Positions 8,132-17,926 are shown, counted from the stretch's first letter. The stretch is 64,000 bases of DNA from Rhodanobacter sp. L36 (GCF_009765755.1 NZ_LMUV01000011.1:515140-579139), one strand, 5' to 3'. The notes: generated from the sequence alone by a model not told the origin. A program made the numbers and translations.

Positions 8132-10696
8132 ATGATTTCCGGAATCCTCGTGGTTGCCGAGCAGCGCGCGTTGCGACGAAGTCTTTTCGATGTTTTCGAT
8201 CAGGCTGGCTATGCGCTCATCCACAGCGCGCGTGACGTATCGCACGCCGCGATCCTGCTGGAAGGACGTCCGCCGGCATCGCCGTTGCAATTGATGGTCG
8301 CTGTGTTTTCCGGTGACTCCCAGCAGGCTCGGCAATGCTGCGAGCAGTTACAGATGCTGGACGGAAAAGTGGCCACGCCGTTGATCGCCGTTCTGTCCGA
8401 CGATTGCGCACTCGATCCGGCCGAGCTTCCTGCCGAAGTGACCGACTGGCTCTATGCCACGCAGATCGGCACGGAGCTGATCGCCCGATGGCACCGATCG
8501 CTGCGGGCATTGTCGATCCCCCATCGAGAGCAGGCAGCGCCGACGCAGGATGGCGGCGAGGATTTCCGTTATGTCTTCGAAGAGGGCGGCAGCGAATGGC
8601 TGATCGCTGATCCATCGACAGGACGATTGCTGGAAATCAGCCCGACCGTCATTCGGCACAGCCGCCTTGCTTCCAGCCAGTGGGAAAACTTGACGTTGCA
8701 GGACGTACTGCGTTTCGAAGGCATCTCGATCGAACAGGTGCTCACCGAGGCCGATCGAAGCTGGCATGCATGCCAGCGCAAATCCTCAGTGGGGTTCGAT
8801 ACGGGTCAAGCCAGCGTGCGTAAAGTCCAGCACGGTGGAAACGAAGCACTGGCACTGATGTTTCGCAGCGATCGTGCCGACTTGCGGGCAGAGGCGGCGT
8901 TGTCATTGCTCTCGCGCATTTTTGCGTCGACCAGTGGCGTCGATCCGCAGCTCGCGGCCGGTCGGTTGCTTTTCGATGAACTGGGGCTGGACTATCTGGC
9001 CATCTGGTCCGGCCGGCAGGAAGGTTCCGAATTGCCGCAACAGATATTGCAATTGTGGAACGGCGACGATCAAACCTGGCCACCGGCTTCCGCGCAGGGT
9101 TCGCTGCAAACGGTACTTGGCGGCAAGGCCGTGATGTATCGCGCCGATGCCAAGCGACTGGCGTCGTTCGATCCACTGCTGGAGGACTTGAACCTCTCGG
9201 GCTTTGCCGGGTTTCCGCTTTACGACGAACGCCATACCGTGCTCGGCGCGATGCTCGCCGGCAGCCGCCGAAACTTTGGCGACATGAGCATCATCGAACC
9301 GGTGCTGCGCTGTGCGGCAACGCGTTTTGCACAGGTGTTCGAACTGGGACGCACCCGAGAACAAGGTCGTGCCGAAGGGCTGGTGGATGCGCTCACCGGA
9401 TTGCCCAATCGACTGCTGTTCAACGACCGGCTGGAAACCATCATCCGCGAAGCATCGCGCAACGGCGAGTGCTTTGCGGTGTTGTTCATCGACCTGGACC
9501 GGTTCAAGAACATCAACGACACGCACGGCCACGCCGCGGGTGACGAGGTGTTGCGCATGGTCACGCAAAGGCTGTGCGGCAGCATCCGCGCATCCGACAC
9601 CGTGGCGCGTTATGCCGGGGACGAATTCACCGTGGCGCTGCGCCACGTGGTGAAGAACGAAGACGTATCGCGCGTGGCCGAAAAAATCGTCCAGTTGATG
9701 GAGACGCCGCTTTTCCTGGACGATGGCACGCAACTGCAGGTCACCGTATCGATCGGCCTGAGTTTTTTCCCCGACGATGCACATGACGCGCCGACCTTGC
9801 TCAAGCACGCGGACGAGGCGATGTATGTTGCCAAGCATCGCGGGCGAAACAACTTCCATATTTACGAAGTCAGCCCTGAGTACGCGCAGGAACACGGCAT
9901 GGCGCTGCGCACTCGTCTTCGTCATGCCGAAGGCAACGGCGAGTTGCGCGTGGTCTACCAGCCACAGGTGGATACCGCGACCGAAGACATCGTCGGCATG
10001 GAAGCGCTGTTGCGCTGGGAGCATCCGGAGCTCGGGGTGATCAGCCCCGCCGTGTTCATTCCGCTGGCGGAAGAGACCGGGCTGATCGTGTCGATCGGCG
10101 AATGGGTCATGCGTACGGCCTGCCGTCAGGCGCAGGAATGGGAACATCGCTACGGCCTGCGTTTGCGGCTCGGCGTAAACCTGTCCGCGGTGCAGCTGAT
10201 GGAGCCCAGGCTTCTTGATACGGTGGTCAGGGCGCTGCACGACACAGGCCTCGACCCGTCGCTGCTAGAACTGGAAATCACCGAGAGCATCAGCATCAAG
10301 GAAGCGCCGCATCTGGTCGAAAACCTGCATGGATTGCATCGGCTTGGATGCCATATCGCGATCGACGATTTCGGCACGGGCGCGGCATCGCTGGATTACC
10401 TTCGCCGGTTGCCGGCGGATCGCATCAAGATCGACCAGAGTTTCGTGCGCAACATCGGCGTCGATCCGGACGACGAGGCTATCGTGCGCGCGACCATCGA
10501 CATGGCGCATCGACTGAAACGCGCGGTGGTCGCCGAAGGCGTGGAGATCGAACAGCATCTGGAATTCCTGCGCGCGCACCATTGCGACGAATTGCAGGGA
10601 TATCTTTTTTGCCGTCCGTTGCCGCCGATCGGATTCGACAAGCTGCTGGCCGAACGTCAGCGTCTGCTGGACGTCCGCGAACCGATGCCGGCTTGA
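8132..10696 (+). CDS. GGDEF-EAL cyclic-di-GMP signalling protein with receiver-like and GAF-like regions
   Basis: 854 residues. ATG 8132 is preferred to ATG 8102 because GAGGCGAAC precedes it and it avoids overlapping the upstream gene. Residues 1-125 resemble a degenerate response-regulator fold with no clear phospho-acceptor. About 255-405 looks like a GAF sensor. The GGDEF domain (about 420-575) has the active site as AGDEF at 495-499, one change from GGDEF, with the inhibitory I-site RASD five residues upstream. The EAL domain (about 595-845) has E624-A-L, VNLSAVQL, ELEITES, IAIDDFGTG, KIDQSFV and AEGVE, so it should be an active phosphodiesterase. The cyclase may be active or act as a GTP sensor. 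Confidence 0.92.
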   Translation: MISGILVVAEQRALRRSLFDVFDQAGYALIHSARDVSHAAILLEGRPPASPLQLMVAVFSGDSQQARQCCEQLQMLDGKVATPLIAVLSDDCALDPAELPAEVTDWLYATQIGTELIARWHRSLRALSIPHREQAAPTQDGGEDFRYVFEEGGSEWLIADPSTGRLLEISPTVIRHSRLASSQWENLTLQDVLRFEGISIEQVLTEADRSWHACQRKSSVGFDTGQASVRKVQHGGNEALALMFRSDRADLRAEAALSLLSRIFASTSGVDPQLAAGRLLFDELGLDYLAIWSGRQEGSELPQQILQLWNGDDQTWPPASAQGSLQTVLGGKAVMYRADAKRLASFDPLLEDLNLSGFAGFPLYDERHTVLGAMLAGSRRNFGDMSIIEPVLRCAATRFAQVFELGRTREQGRAEGLVDALTGLPNRLLFNDRLETIIREASRNGECFAVLFIDLDRFKNINDTHGHAAGDEVLRMVTQRLCGSIRASDTVARYAGDEFTVALRHVVKNEDVSRVAEKIVQLMETPLFLDDGTQLQVTVSIGLSFFPDDAHDAPTLLKHADEAMYVAKHRGRNNFHIYEVSPEYAQEHGMALRTRLRHAEGNGELRVVYQPQVDTATEDIVGMEALLRWEHPELGVISPAVFIPLAEETGLIVSIGEWVMRTACRQAQEWEHRYGLRLRLGVNLSAVQLMEPRLLDTVVRALHDTGLDPSLLELEITESISIKEAPHLVENLHGLHRLGCHIAIDDFGTGAASLDYLRRLPADRIKIDQSFVRNIGVDPDDEAIVRATIDMAHRLKRAVVAEGVEIEQHLEFLRAHHCDELQGYLFCRPLPPIGFDKLLAERQRLLDVREPMPA

Positions 10697-10812
10697 GCAC
10701 GCGCCGCGCGTCCCCATAACGACATCGGCTCGGTTGCGATGATGGCTGACTTGTGGGGCATGACAACCTGCCAACAGGCGGTACGTTATGGTGGTACGGC
10801 ATGATGGACGGC

Positions 10813-10840
10813 TGAACTTGGTCGCCTGCGCGAGGTCTGA
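10813..10840 (+). promoter_or_regulatory. Sigma-E-type autoregulatory promoter of rpoE
   Basis: TGAACTT (10813-10819), exactly 16 bases, then TCTGA (10836-10840). This matches the enterobacterial sigma-E consensus (GGAACTT, 16 nt, TCTGA) at all positions but the first. It lies about 45 nt upstream of the proposed rpoE start, as expected for the autoregulated promoter of this operon. Confidence 0.8.
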
Positions 10841-10885
10841 GCGGCGCGACCGGTTCGAAACAAATTCCCGCAGCGGATAACGGCA

Positions 10886-11500
10886 TTGACGACGGATACG
10901 GCCCGACAGGGTGAAAACGAACTGGATCGCGCGCTGGTCGAGCGAGTGCAGAACGGTGACAAGCGCGCCTTCGATCTGCTGGTGCGTAAGTACCAGCACA
11001 AGCTGATCGGACTGGTGTCGCGCTATGTGCGCAGCCACGCCGAATGCGAGGACATCGCGCAGGAGGCCTTCATCCGCGCCTGGCGCGCCATCGGCTCGTT
11101 CCGCGGCGACAGCGCTTTCTATACCTGGCTATACAAGATCGCCGTGAATACGGCGAAAAATCATCTCGTGGCGATGGGCCGGCGACCGCCCACCGACGAT
11201 ATCGACGCCGAGGATGCCGTATTCATGGCCGGCGCCGAGCGGATGCACGACACCGCTACGCCCGAGCGCGAAATGATGCGCCAGGAAATTGAACAATCGG
11301 TATTTTCCACTGTCCAAGCCTTGCCCGAGGAACTGCGGACCGCCATTACGCTGCGCGAGGTAGACGGTCTGAGCTACGACGAAATTGCCGAAGCGATGGG
11401 CTGTCCGATCGGTACGGTGCGTTCTCGCATCTTCCGCGCTCGTGAAGCGATTGACGAAAAACTGCGGCCCCTGTTGTCAGACCGCGAGGACCAGACATGA
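10886..11500 (+). CDS. rpoE: ECF sigma factor RpoE (AlgU-type)
   Basis: Extracytoplasmic-stress sigma factor, 204 residues from TTG 10886. No ATG lies nearby, and the N-terminus (NELDRALVERVQNGDKRAFD) then aligns with RpoE/AlgU. Sigma-2 (about 20-90) contains the core-binding and -10-reading segment DIAQEAFIRAWRAI. Sigma-4 (about 135-190) has the helix-turn-helix LSYDEIAEAMGCPIGTVRSR. It overlaps the anti-sigma gene by 4 nt (ATGA). It directs transcription of envelope-quality-control genes, probably including its own operon from the promoter at 10813-10840. Confidence 0.96.
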   Translation: MTTDTARQGENELDRALVERVQNGDKRAFDLLVRKYQHKLIGLVSRYVRSHAECEDIAQEAFIRAWRAIGSFRGDSAFYTWLYKIAVNTAKNHLVAMGRRPPTDDIDAEDAVFMAGAERMHDTATPEREMMRQEIEQSVFSTVQALPEELRTAITLREVDGLSYDEIAEAMGCPIGTVRSRIFRAREAIDEKLRPLLSDREDQT

Positions 11501-12162
11501 ACAAGGCAGGCATGAATCAGGATATGCGTGAAAATCTTTCCGCGGGTATCGACGGCGAGCTTTCGAAAGAAGAGCTGCGATTCCTGCTGCGCCGGTTGGA
11601 CCACGACGCTTTGCTGCAGCAGGCATGGGCCCGTTATCACACAGCCCGCGACGGTCTGCGGCGTGAATTGCCTGCCGTGGCGACGCCCGGTTTCGCGGAG
11701 CGGGTCATGCTTGCGATCGAGCAGGAACACGTTCAATCCGCTCCCGTGGCGGGCAAACGCAATCACTGGCTGCGCTGGTCGGCTGGTGGCGCGATTGCCG
11801 CCAGCGTGGCGGCGGCGGCGCTGATGATCAGTCAGCCTGCCGGCGATGCCAGCCACAACGTGGCACCGGCCGCTCGCCAGGCGCAGGCCATTGCCGCCAT
11901 CAGCGCGGCACCGGTGGATCGTTCGGTCGCACCGGCAGCCGTGCCGCAATGGTTGCAACGGCAGTCGGTGGTTGGCGCGTCGAGCCAGCAGGCGTCGTTT
12001 GGCGACAACCAGAACTACGCGCGCAGCTTGTCGAACATTCCGTCGATGCGTCGCTATCGCACGCTCGACAACAACGATGGCAGCTACCTGATCCTGCTCG
12101 ATCCGGATCAGCAGGTAACCTCGGATCGCGCGCGGCAGGCTGCGGCCGCCGCTGCCCGTTGA
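11497..12162 (+). CDS. rseA: Anti-sigma-E factor RseA/MucA-type
   Basis: Inner-membrane anti-sigma factor, 221 residues. The N-terminal cytoplasmic domain (about 1-85) matches RseA_N (ENLSAGIDGELSKEELRFLL, then RYHTARDGLRREL). One membrane helix follows at about residues 90-108 (WSAGGAIAASVAAAALMIS). The rest is a periplasmic Ala/Gln-rich region ending in a Pro-poor, Ala-rich tail. It should hold RpoE inactive until regulated proteolysis. Coupled to rpoE by ATGA overlap. No rseB/mucB follows: the next gene is the mucD protease. Confidence 0.93.
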   Translation: MNKAGMNQDMRENLSAGIDGELSKEELRFLLRRLDHDALLQQAWARYHTARDGLRRELPAVATPGFAERVMLAIEQEHVQSAPVAGKRNHWLRWSAGGAIAASVAAAALMISQPAGDASHNVAPAARQAQAIAAISAAPVDRSVAPAAVPQWLQRQSVVGASSQQASFGDNQNYARSLSNIPSMRRYRTLDNNDGSYLILLDPDQQVTSDRARQAAAAAAR

Positions 12163-12164
12163 GT

Positions 12165-12189
12165 CGAGCCGCGGATGGTTCGCGGCTCG
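12165..12189 (+). terminator. Hairpin between rseA and mucD
   Basis: Perfect 9-bp GC-rich stem CGAGCCGCG / CGCGGCTCG with a 7-nt loop, starting right after the rseA stop and followed by CGTTATTG. The weak U-tract suggests partial termination or mRNA 3'-end protection rather than full separation from mucD. Confidence 0.5.
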
Positions 12190-12305
12190 CGTTATTGCAG
12201 TTCTTGTTCGCGCCGGACGTGACCGTCGGCAGGGTAAGTGCGGACGTTTAGCCGTCCAAGCGCGTTGTCTTAACATCCGGTTTTAGCCAAACCCAAGGAG
12301 AAGTC

Positions 12306-13769
12306 ATGCGTCGTTCCATCTTGCGCACCGTGCTGTGCTCTGCATTGCTGGCCTGCTTCAGTGTTGGCGCTCTACAGGCCCAAACTGCACCGGCCGCATC
12401 GCTCCCGGATTTCACCGGTATCGTGCAAAAGAATGCACCCGCCGTGGTGCATGTCGAGGCGAAGTACACCGGCGAACGCCAGCGGTCGCAGCAGAAGCAG
12501 GGAATGCCCGGGCAGGGCATGCCCAACGATCAGCAGGAAATACTGCGCCGCTTTTTCGGCATGCCGATGATGCCTTCGCCGGAAGAGCAGAAACACACGT
12601 CCGTGGGTTCGGGTTTCATCCTTTCCACTGATGGCTTCATCCTCACCAACAATCACGTGGTCGATGGCGCCGACAAGGTGACCGTGCGCCTGCAGGATCG
12701 TCGCACGCTCACCGCCAAGGTGATCGGTACGGACCCCACGTATGACATCGCGGTGCTCAAGGTCGATGCCGGCGGCAGCCTGCCGGCGGTGACCATCGGC
12801 GATTCGCACAGCCTTAAGCCGGGGCAGTGGGTGCTGGCGATCGGCTCGCCTTTCGGTTTCGATTACACCGTCACGCAGGGCATCGTGAGCGCGGTGGGAC
12901 GCAACCTCGGTGAGCAGGATCAGCGTTACACCTCTTTCATCCAGACCGACGTGCCAATCAACCGCGGCAATTCCGGCGGTCCGCTATTCAACCTGCAGGG
13001 CCAAGTTGTCGGCATCAATTCGCAGATCTACTCCAACACCGGCGACTACACCGGCGTCTCGTTTTCGATCCCGATCGATGTGGCGATGAACGCCGTACAG
13101 CAGATCAAGAGCGGCGGTCACGTCACGCGCGGGCAACTGGGCGTGACGGTCGGGCCGCTAACCGACGATATCGTGAAAGGCCTCAAGCTCGACAACAACA
13201 ATGGCGCGATCGTGTCGGACGTTTCACCTGGAAGCGGTGCCGAGAAAGCCGGCCTGCGCGCTGGTGATGTCATTCTTCGCTTCAACGGCGAGACGATCGG
13301 ACAGAGTGCGGATTTGCCGCCGCTGGTCGGCATGACAAAACCGGGCACCAAGGCCACGGTGGACATCGTGAGGAACGGAAAAAGACAGGCCGTGGAAGTG
13401 GTGGTGGGCGCCGCACCGCGCGATGGAAAGGGCGAGTCGAGTGATGATTCCTCCACACCTTCGGCAAAGAAAACCAGTCAGGCCGTTCTGGGCCTGTCGG
13501 TGCAGGAGCCTGACGCCGACGCGCGCCAGCAATCCGGACTCAAGGCCGGCGAAGGCGTCGAGATCAGCGACATCACGGGAGCTACGGCGGCGAATGCCGG
13601 CCTGCAGCAGGGCGACATCATCCTGATGGTCGGACAACAAAGAATCGGCAGCGTCGCGGCATTCCACGCAGCCACCCAAAGCGCAAAGCCCGGCGACACA
13701 CTGCTCTTGCTGGTGCGCCGCGGTGACCAAAGCAGCTTCATCGGCCTGACGGTTCCTTCCGATAAGTAG
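12306..13769 (+). CDS. mucD: Periplasmic serine protease, DegP/MucD family
   Basis: Do-like periplasmic protease/chaperone, 487 residues. AAGGAGAAG sits 6 nt before ATG 12306. Signal peptide residues 1-25 (ends ALQAQ). The trypsin-like domain has catalytic triad H117 (NNHVV), D147 (TYDIAVLK) and S223 (RGNSGGPL). Two PDZ domains follow: about 275-370 (QLGVTVG, GAEKAGLRAGDVILR) and about 390-480 (VLGLSVQ, AANAGLQQGDIIL). A Gln/Met-rich flexible segment lies at 55-90. It clears misfolded envelope proteins and restrains stress signalling as part of the rpoE operon or regulon. Confidence 0.95.
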   Translation: MRRSILRTVLCSALLACFSVGALQAQTAPAASLPDFTGIVQKNAPAVVHVEAKYTGERQRSQQKQGMPGQGMPNDQQEILRRFFGMPMMPSPEEQKHTSVGSGFILSTDGFILTNNHVVDGADKVTVRLQDRRTLTAKVIGTDPTYDIAVLKVDAGGSLPAVTIGDSHSLKPGQWVLAIGSPFGFDYTVTQGIVSAVGRNLGEQDQRYTSFIQTDVPINRGNSGGPLFNLQGQVVGINSQIYSNTGDYTGVSFSIPIDVAMNAVQQIKSGGHVTRGQLGVTVGPLTDDIVKGLKLDNNNGAIVSDVSPGSGAEKAGLRAGDVILRFNGETIGQSADLPPLVGMTKPGTKATVDIVRNGKRQAVEVVVGAAPRDGKGESSDDSSTPSAKKTSQAVLGLSVQEPDADARQQSGLKAGEGVEISDITGATAANAGLQQGDIILMVGQQRIGSVAAFHAATQSAKPGDTLLLLVRRGDQSSFIGLTVPSDK

Positions 13770-13775
13770 TGAGCT

Positions 13776-13812
13776 TGCGGAGCGATGACGGCTTTGCCGT
13801 CGTCGCTCCGCA
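13776..13812 (+). terminator. Strong hairpin after mucD
   Basis: 17-bp stem (TGCGGAGCGATGACGGC paired with GCCGTCGTCGCTCCGCA, one G-T pair) closed by TTT. No U-tract follows, so it may act with Rho or as an mRNA stabiliser rather than as a textbook terminator. Confidence 0.5.
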
Positions 13813-13984
13813 CATCGCATCGCAGACTGGTTCGTGCTTGCATTCGTCGAACAGATGCTCGTGGCCGCGCATGCCCGACGGATTTTCCGTGCGATAATGC
13901 CGGGTTAGCATTGCCATCTCGGCGATGCGCTGCCCGCGTGATGCGCAGGCGGCAGACCCAAGCCTGAAAGGCCGCCTTTGTTCC

Positions 13985-15778
13985 ATGGAATTGATCCGCA
14001 ACTTCTCCATCATCGCGCACATCGACCACGGCAAGTCGACCCTCGCCGACCGCATCATCCAGATCTGCGGTGGCCTGGCCGATCGCGAGATGGAAGCGCA
14101 GGTGCTGGACACCAATCCGATCGAGCGCGAGCGGGGCATCACCATCAAGGCGCAGTCGGTGTCGTTGCCGTACACCGCGCGCGACGGGAAAACCTACCAG
14201 CTGAATTTCATCGACACGCCCGGCCACGTCGACTTCTCCTATGAAGTCAGCCGCTCGCTCGCTGCCTGCGAAGGTGCGTTGCTGGTAGTGGATGCGGCGC
14301 AGGGCGTCGAAGCGCAGTCGGTCGCGAACTGCTACACCGCAGTGGAGATGGGCCTGGAAGTGGTGCCGGTGATCAACAAGATCGATCTGCCCACCGCCGA
14401 CATCGAAAAAGTGAAACTCGAAATCGAGGCGGTGATCGGCGTCGATGCCACCGATGCGGTGGCGATCAGCGCCAAGACCGGCCTCAACGTGGTCGAGGTG
14501 CTGGAGGCGATCATCGCCCGCATACCGCCGCCGAAACCGCGCGATACCGATCGACTGCAGGCGCTGATCATCGACTCCTGGTTCGACAATTATCTCGGCG
14601 TGGTATCGCTCGTTCGCGTGATGCAGGGCGAAATCAAGTCCGGCGACAAGCTGCTGGTGATGTCCACCGGGCGCACGCACGAAGTGGGCGACGTCGGCGT
14701 GTTCACGCCCAAGCGCAAAAAGCTCGACAAGCTCGGCGCAGGTGAAGTCGGCTGGATCAACGCATCGATCAAGGACGTGCATGGCGCGCCGGTCGGCGAC
14801 ACGCTGACCCATGCGGGCAAGCCGGCGGACAAGGCACTGCCTGGTTTCCAGCATATGCAGCCGCGCGTGTTCGCTGGCCTGTTTCCCGTGTCGTCGGACG
14901 ATTATCCGGCGATGCGCGAGGCGCTGGACAAGTTGCGGCTCAATGACGCGGCGCTGTTTTTCGAACCGGAGAGTTCCGAGGCGATGGGCTTCGGTTTTCG
15001 CTGCGGCTTCCTCGGCATGCTGCACATGGAGATCGTGCAGGAGCGGCTCGAGCGCGAATACGATTTGAACCTGATCACCACTGCGCCCACCGTGGTGTAC
15101 GAGGTGCTCAAGTCCGACGGTTCGATCCTGATGCTGGACAACCCGGCCAAGCTGCCGACCAACTCCAGCCTCGTGCAGGAGATCCGCGAGCCGATCATCA
15201 TCGCCAACATCCTCACGCCGCCGGATTACATCGGCAACGTGATTACTTTGTGCGAAGAGAAGCGTGGCGTGCAGCGCTCGATCCAGTACCTGGCGACGCA
15301 GGTCCAGATCAGCTACGAAATGCCCCTGGCCGAAGTGGTGATGGATTTCTTCGACCGCCTGAAATCGGTATCGCGCGGCTATGCGTCGATGGACTATCAC
15401 TTCGATCGATTCGAGGCCGGCCCGTTCGTACGCACCGACGTGCTGATCAACGGCGAGCGCGTCGACGCGCTGAGCCTGATCCTGCATCGCAGCCACGCCG
15501 ATCGCAAAGGTCGCGAACTGGTCGAGCGGATGAAAGATCTGATCCCGCGCCAACAGTTCGACGTGGCGATTCAGGCGGCAATCGGCGCGCAGGTGATCGC
15601 GCGTTCCACCGTAAAAGCCTTGCGCAAGAATGTGCTTGCGAAATGCTACGGTGGCGACGTGAGCCGGAAAAAGAAGCTTCTGGAAAAGCAGAAGGAAGGC
15701 AAGAAGCGCATGAAACAGGTCGGCCGTGTGGAAATTCCGCAGGAAGCCTTCCTTGCCGTGCTGAAAGTGGATAAATAG
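13985..15778 (+). CDS. lepA: Elongation factor 4 (LepA)
   Basis: Ribosome-associated GTPase that back-translocates or remodels stalled ribosomes. ATG 13985 gives 597 residues, the usual LepA length, and the canonical opening [19 protein letters not shown]. The upstream in-frame ATG at 13925 would add 20 atypical residues. G motifs are AHIDHGKST (G1), GITI (G2), DTPGH (G3), NKID (G4) and SAKTG (G5). Domain II, the EF-G-like domains III and V, and the LepA-specific C-terminal domain with [18 protein letters not shown] are all present. First gene of the lepA-lepB-DUF4845-rnc block. Confidence 0.98.
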   Translation: MELIRNFSIIAHIDHGKSTLADRIIQICGGLADREMEAQVLDTNPIERERGITIKAQSVSLPYTARDGKTYQLNFIDTPGHVDFSYEVSRSLAACEGALLVVDAAQGVEAQSVANCYTAVEMGLEVVPVINKIDLPTADIEKVKLEIEAVIGVDATDAVAISAKTGLNVVEVLEAIIARIPPPKPRDTDRLQALIIDSWFDNYLGVVSLVRVMQGEIKSGDKLLVMSTGRTHEVGDVGVFTPKRKKLDKLGAGEVGWINASIKDVHGAPVGDTLTHAGKPADKALPGFQHMQPRVFAGLFPVSSDDYPAMREALDKLRLNDAALFFEPESSEAMGFGFRCGFLGMLHMEIVQERLEREYDLNLITTAPTVVYEVLKSDGSILMLDNPAKLPTNSSLVQEIREPIIIANILTPPDYIGNVITLCEEKRGVQRSIQYLATQVQISYEMPLAEVVMDFFDRLKSVSRGYASMDYHFDRFEAGPFVRTDVLINGERVDALSLILHRSHADRKGRELVERMKDLIPRQQFDVAIQAAIGAQVIARSTVKALRKNVLAKCYGGDVSRKKKLLEKQKEGKKRMKQVGRVEIPQEAFLAVLKVDK

Positions 15779-15802
15779 AGAACGCTGCGACAGGAGCAAG
15801 GC

Positions 15803-16732
15803 ATGGATTTCGATTTTTCGGCGATTCTGCTCGGCCTCACCGTGTTGTTTGGTGTGGTGTGGGCACTGGATCGAATGTTTCTCTACAAGAAGCGCAAGGC
15901 GCGACTGGACGCAGCCGGTGTCGAGTACACCGACCCGGTGGCGGTCGACTGGTCGCGTTCGCTTTTTCCGGTGGTGTTCGTCGTGCTGCTGTTGCGCTCG
16001 TTCGTCGCCGAGCCGTTCCGGATTCCGTCCGGTTCGATGATGCCGACCCTGGATGTCGGCGATTTCATCCTGGTGAACAAGTTCGCCTATGGCTTGCGCG
16101 TTCCCGCATTCAACAACAAGTTCGTCAGCTTCGGCGAACCCAAGCGGGGCGACGTGGTGGTGTTCCGGTTCCCGGGTTACCGCTGCCTCGACAGCAACGG
16201 CAATCTCGCGCGCATGGGTGGCGACGAGGGCGGTGAACCGAATCTGGGCGTCGGCAACAGCTGCCCTGATCCGCGCCCGCCGGTGAAAAGCCAGAACTGG
16301 ATCAAGCGCGTGATCGGCCTGCCCGGCGACACGATCGAAGTGCATGACAGCCAGATCAGCATCAACGGCGTGCCGGTCACGGCGGACGAAATAGGGCCGT
16401 TCGTAGGCAATCCCGGACGTGACGAAGACGCCGAACTGCTGAGTAACGGCGCGACGTTATGGACCGAACACTTGGGCAACGTGAATCACACTGTCGGGCG
16501 GATGCCGTCAAGGCCGACGCCTAGCATTCCCAATGTGCTGGTGCCCTCTGTCGTGCCGAAAAATTGCTACCTGGTCATGGGCGACGATCGCGAGAACAGC
16601 CTCGACAGCCGCTGGTGGGGCTGCGTGCCGGAAGAAAACCTGGCCGGTAAGGCGTTTCTGATCTGGATGAGCTGGAAAGGCTGGGGCACGGGCGGGGTGG
16701 ACTTTTCCCGCATCGGCACCGTCATTCATTGA
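15803..16732 (+). CDS. lepB: Signal peptidase I
   Basis: Inner-membrane leader peptidase that removes Sec and Tat signal peptides, 309 residues. Two N-terminal membrane helices (about 5-22 and 52-68) flank a basic cytoplasmic loop. The catalytic dyad is S78 (IPSGSMMPTL) and K168 (NWIKRVIGLPGD). Box E is VMGDDRENSLDSRWWG. An insertion of about 30 residues containing a Cys pair (YRCLDSNG, then NSCPDP) sits between boxes C and D, as in other gammaproteobacterial enzymes. Follows lepA by 24 nt. Confidence 0.97.
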   Translation: MDFDFSAILLGLTVLFGVVWALDRMFLYKKRKARLDAAGVEYTDPVAVDWSRSLFPVVFVVLLLRSFVAEPFRIPSGSMMPTLDVGDFILVNKFAYGLRVPAFNNKFVSFGEPKRGDVVVFRFPGYRCLDSNGNLARMGGDEGGEPNLGVGNSCPDPRPPVKSQNWIKRVIGLPGDTIEVHDSQISINGVPVTADEIGPFVGNPGRDEDAELLSNGATLWTEHLGNVNHTVGRMPSRPTPSIPNVLVPSVVPKNCYLVMGDDRENSLDSRWWGCVPEENLAGKAFLIWMSWKGWGTGGVDFSRIGTVIH

Positions 16733-16879
16733 CGCAGCGCACGGGCATGTTCGCCGATGCATGAAAACCAACCGCCAGGCGAGAATCCGCTGGCATAATC
16801 GGCGCGCCGGTGTGTCACAAGCCGGCATGGTCATTCCATGCATCCATGGACACGCCGCGCCTGCGGCACAGGGGAAACT

Positions 16880-17263
16880 ATGAAATCCAAGCAGTCGGGC
16901 GTCACCTTGATCGGGTTCCTGTTCATCATCGCGATCGTCGGTTTCTTCGCTTACATGGCCATGAAACTGTTCCCGTCGTATTCGGAGTACGCGGGCGTCG
17001 TCAAGGCCATGAAGCAGATCAGCACCGAGGATTCCGGTGGCAAGTCGCTGGACGAAATTCGACGGAATCTGATGCGCAAGATGGATTTTCAATATGTCGA
17101 TACGGCAGTGGTCAAGCCGACGGACATCACCATCAAGCGCAACGAAGGCGGCTCGAACGAATTGAATGTCTCTTACGACAAGCAAATTCCGTTCATGTAC
17201 AACATCGACTTCCTGCTTCACTTCAACAAGACGGTGACATTGCAGGGCAATGCAGGTCAGTAA
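16880..17263 (+). CDS. DUF4845 membrane protein
   Basis: A 127-residue protein of the DUF4845 family, which lies between lepB and rnc in many beta- and gammaproteobacteria; function unknown. ATG 16880 is chosen because AGGGGAAAC precedes it. The N-terminus resembles a type IV pilin leader plus helix (MKSKQSGVTLIGFLFIIAIV), with one membrane segment (about 8-28). The remainder is a small periplasmic alpha/beta domain. The gap to the rnc start is only 3 nt. Confidence 0.9.
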   Translation: MKSKQSGVTLIGFLFIIAIVGFFAYMAMKLFPSYSEYAGVVKAMKQISTEDSGGKSLDEIRRNLMRKMDFQYVDTAVVKPTDITIKRNEGGSNELNVSYDKQIPFMYNIDFLLHFNKTVTLQGNAGQ

Positions 17264-17266
17264 ACC

Positions 17267-17926
17267 TTGAAGCTGCCTTACCGTTTTCGCGATCCGCTGC
17301 TGGCCGAGCTGGCGTTGACCCATCGCAGCATCGGCAAACCGAACAACGAGCGACTGGAATTTCTCGGCGACGCGCTGCTGGGCGCGATCATCGCCGAGAT
17401 GCTCTACGAGATTCATCCCAAAGCGAACGAGGGCGAGTTGTCGCGATTGCGTGCGCAGCTCGTCAACGGGCAGGCACTTGCGGTGGTGGCGCGTGAGCTC
17501 GAACTTGGCGACGAGTTGAAGCTCGGGCCGGGCGAATTGAAGAGCGGTGGATTCCGTCGCGATTCGATCCTCGCCGATGCCTTCGAGGCGTTGGTGGCGG
17601 CGGTGTACGTGGATGGCGGCTACGACGCCTGTCGCGACACCGTGCGCGGTTTATTCAACGACCGCATTGTGGCCCTCCGGCGTTCGTCGAAAGACGCCAA
17701 GACGCGCCTGCAGGAATGGCTGCAATCCGGCGGCTGGCCGTTGCCGCAATACGAGCTGACTGCCAGCCACGGCGATGATCACGCCAAGACCTTCGATGTC
17801 AGTTGCACCATCGGCGAGCCTTCGCCCGTGCACGCCGAGGCCAGCGCGGGCAGCCGACGCGCTGCCGAACAGGACGCCGCCGAAGCCGTGCTGGCGCAGT
17901 TGCTGGAACAGCGCCGCGCCACCTGA
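17267..17926 (+). CDS. rnc: Ribonuclease III
   Basis: Double-strand-specific endoribonuclease for rRNA and mRNA processing, 219 residues from TTG 17267. The catalytic domain holds the signature NERLEFLGDALLG (about residues 25-37) and the second acidic patch DAFEALVAAVYVDGG (about 104-118). A dsRNA-binding domain occupies about 148-217 (DAKTRLQEWLQ, then RAAEQDAAEAVLAQL). The rare TTG start just after the DUF4845 stop suggests low, coupled expression. Confidence 0.97.
   Translation: MKLPYRFRDPLLAELALTHRSIGKPNNERLEFLGDALLGAIIAEMLYEIHPKANEGELSRLRAQLVNGQALAVVARELELGDELKLGPGELKSGGFRRDSILADAFEALVAAVYVDGGYDACRDTVRGLFNDRIVALRRSSKDAKTRLQEWLQSGGWPLPQYELTASHGDDHAKTFDVSCTIGEPSPVHAEASAGSRRAAEQDAAEAVLAQLLEQRRAT

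Noticed and set aside
13478-16345. 955-codon minus-strand open frame opposite lepA, lepB and the end of mucD
   Set aside because: It is antisense to three well-identified genes; its His/Arg/Asp-rich composition is the usual shadow of high-GC codon use.
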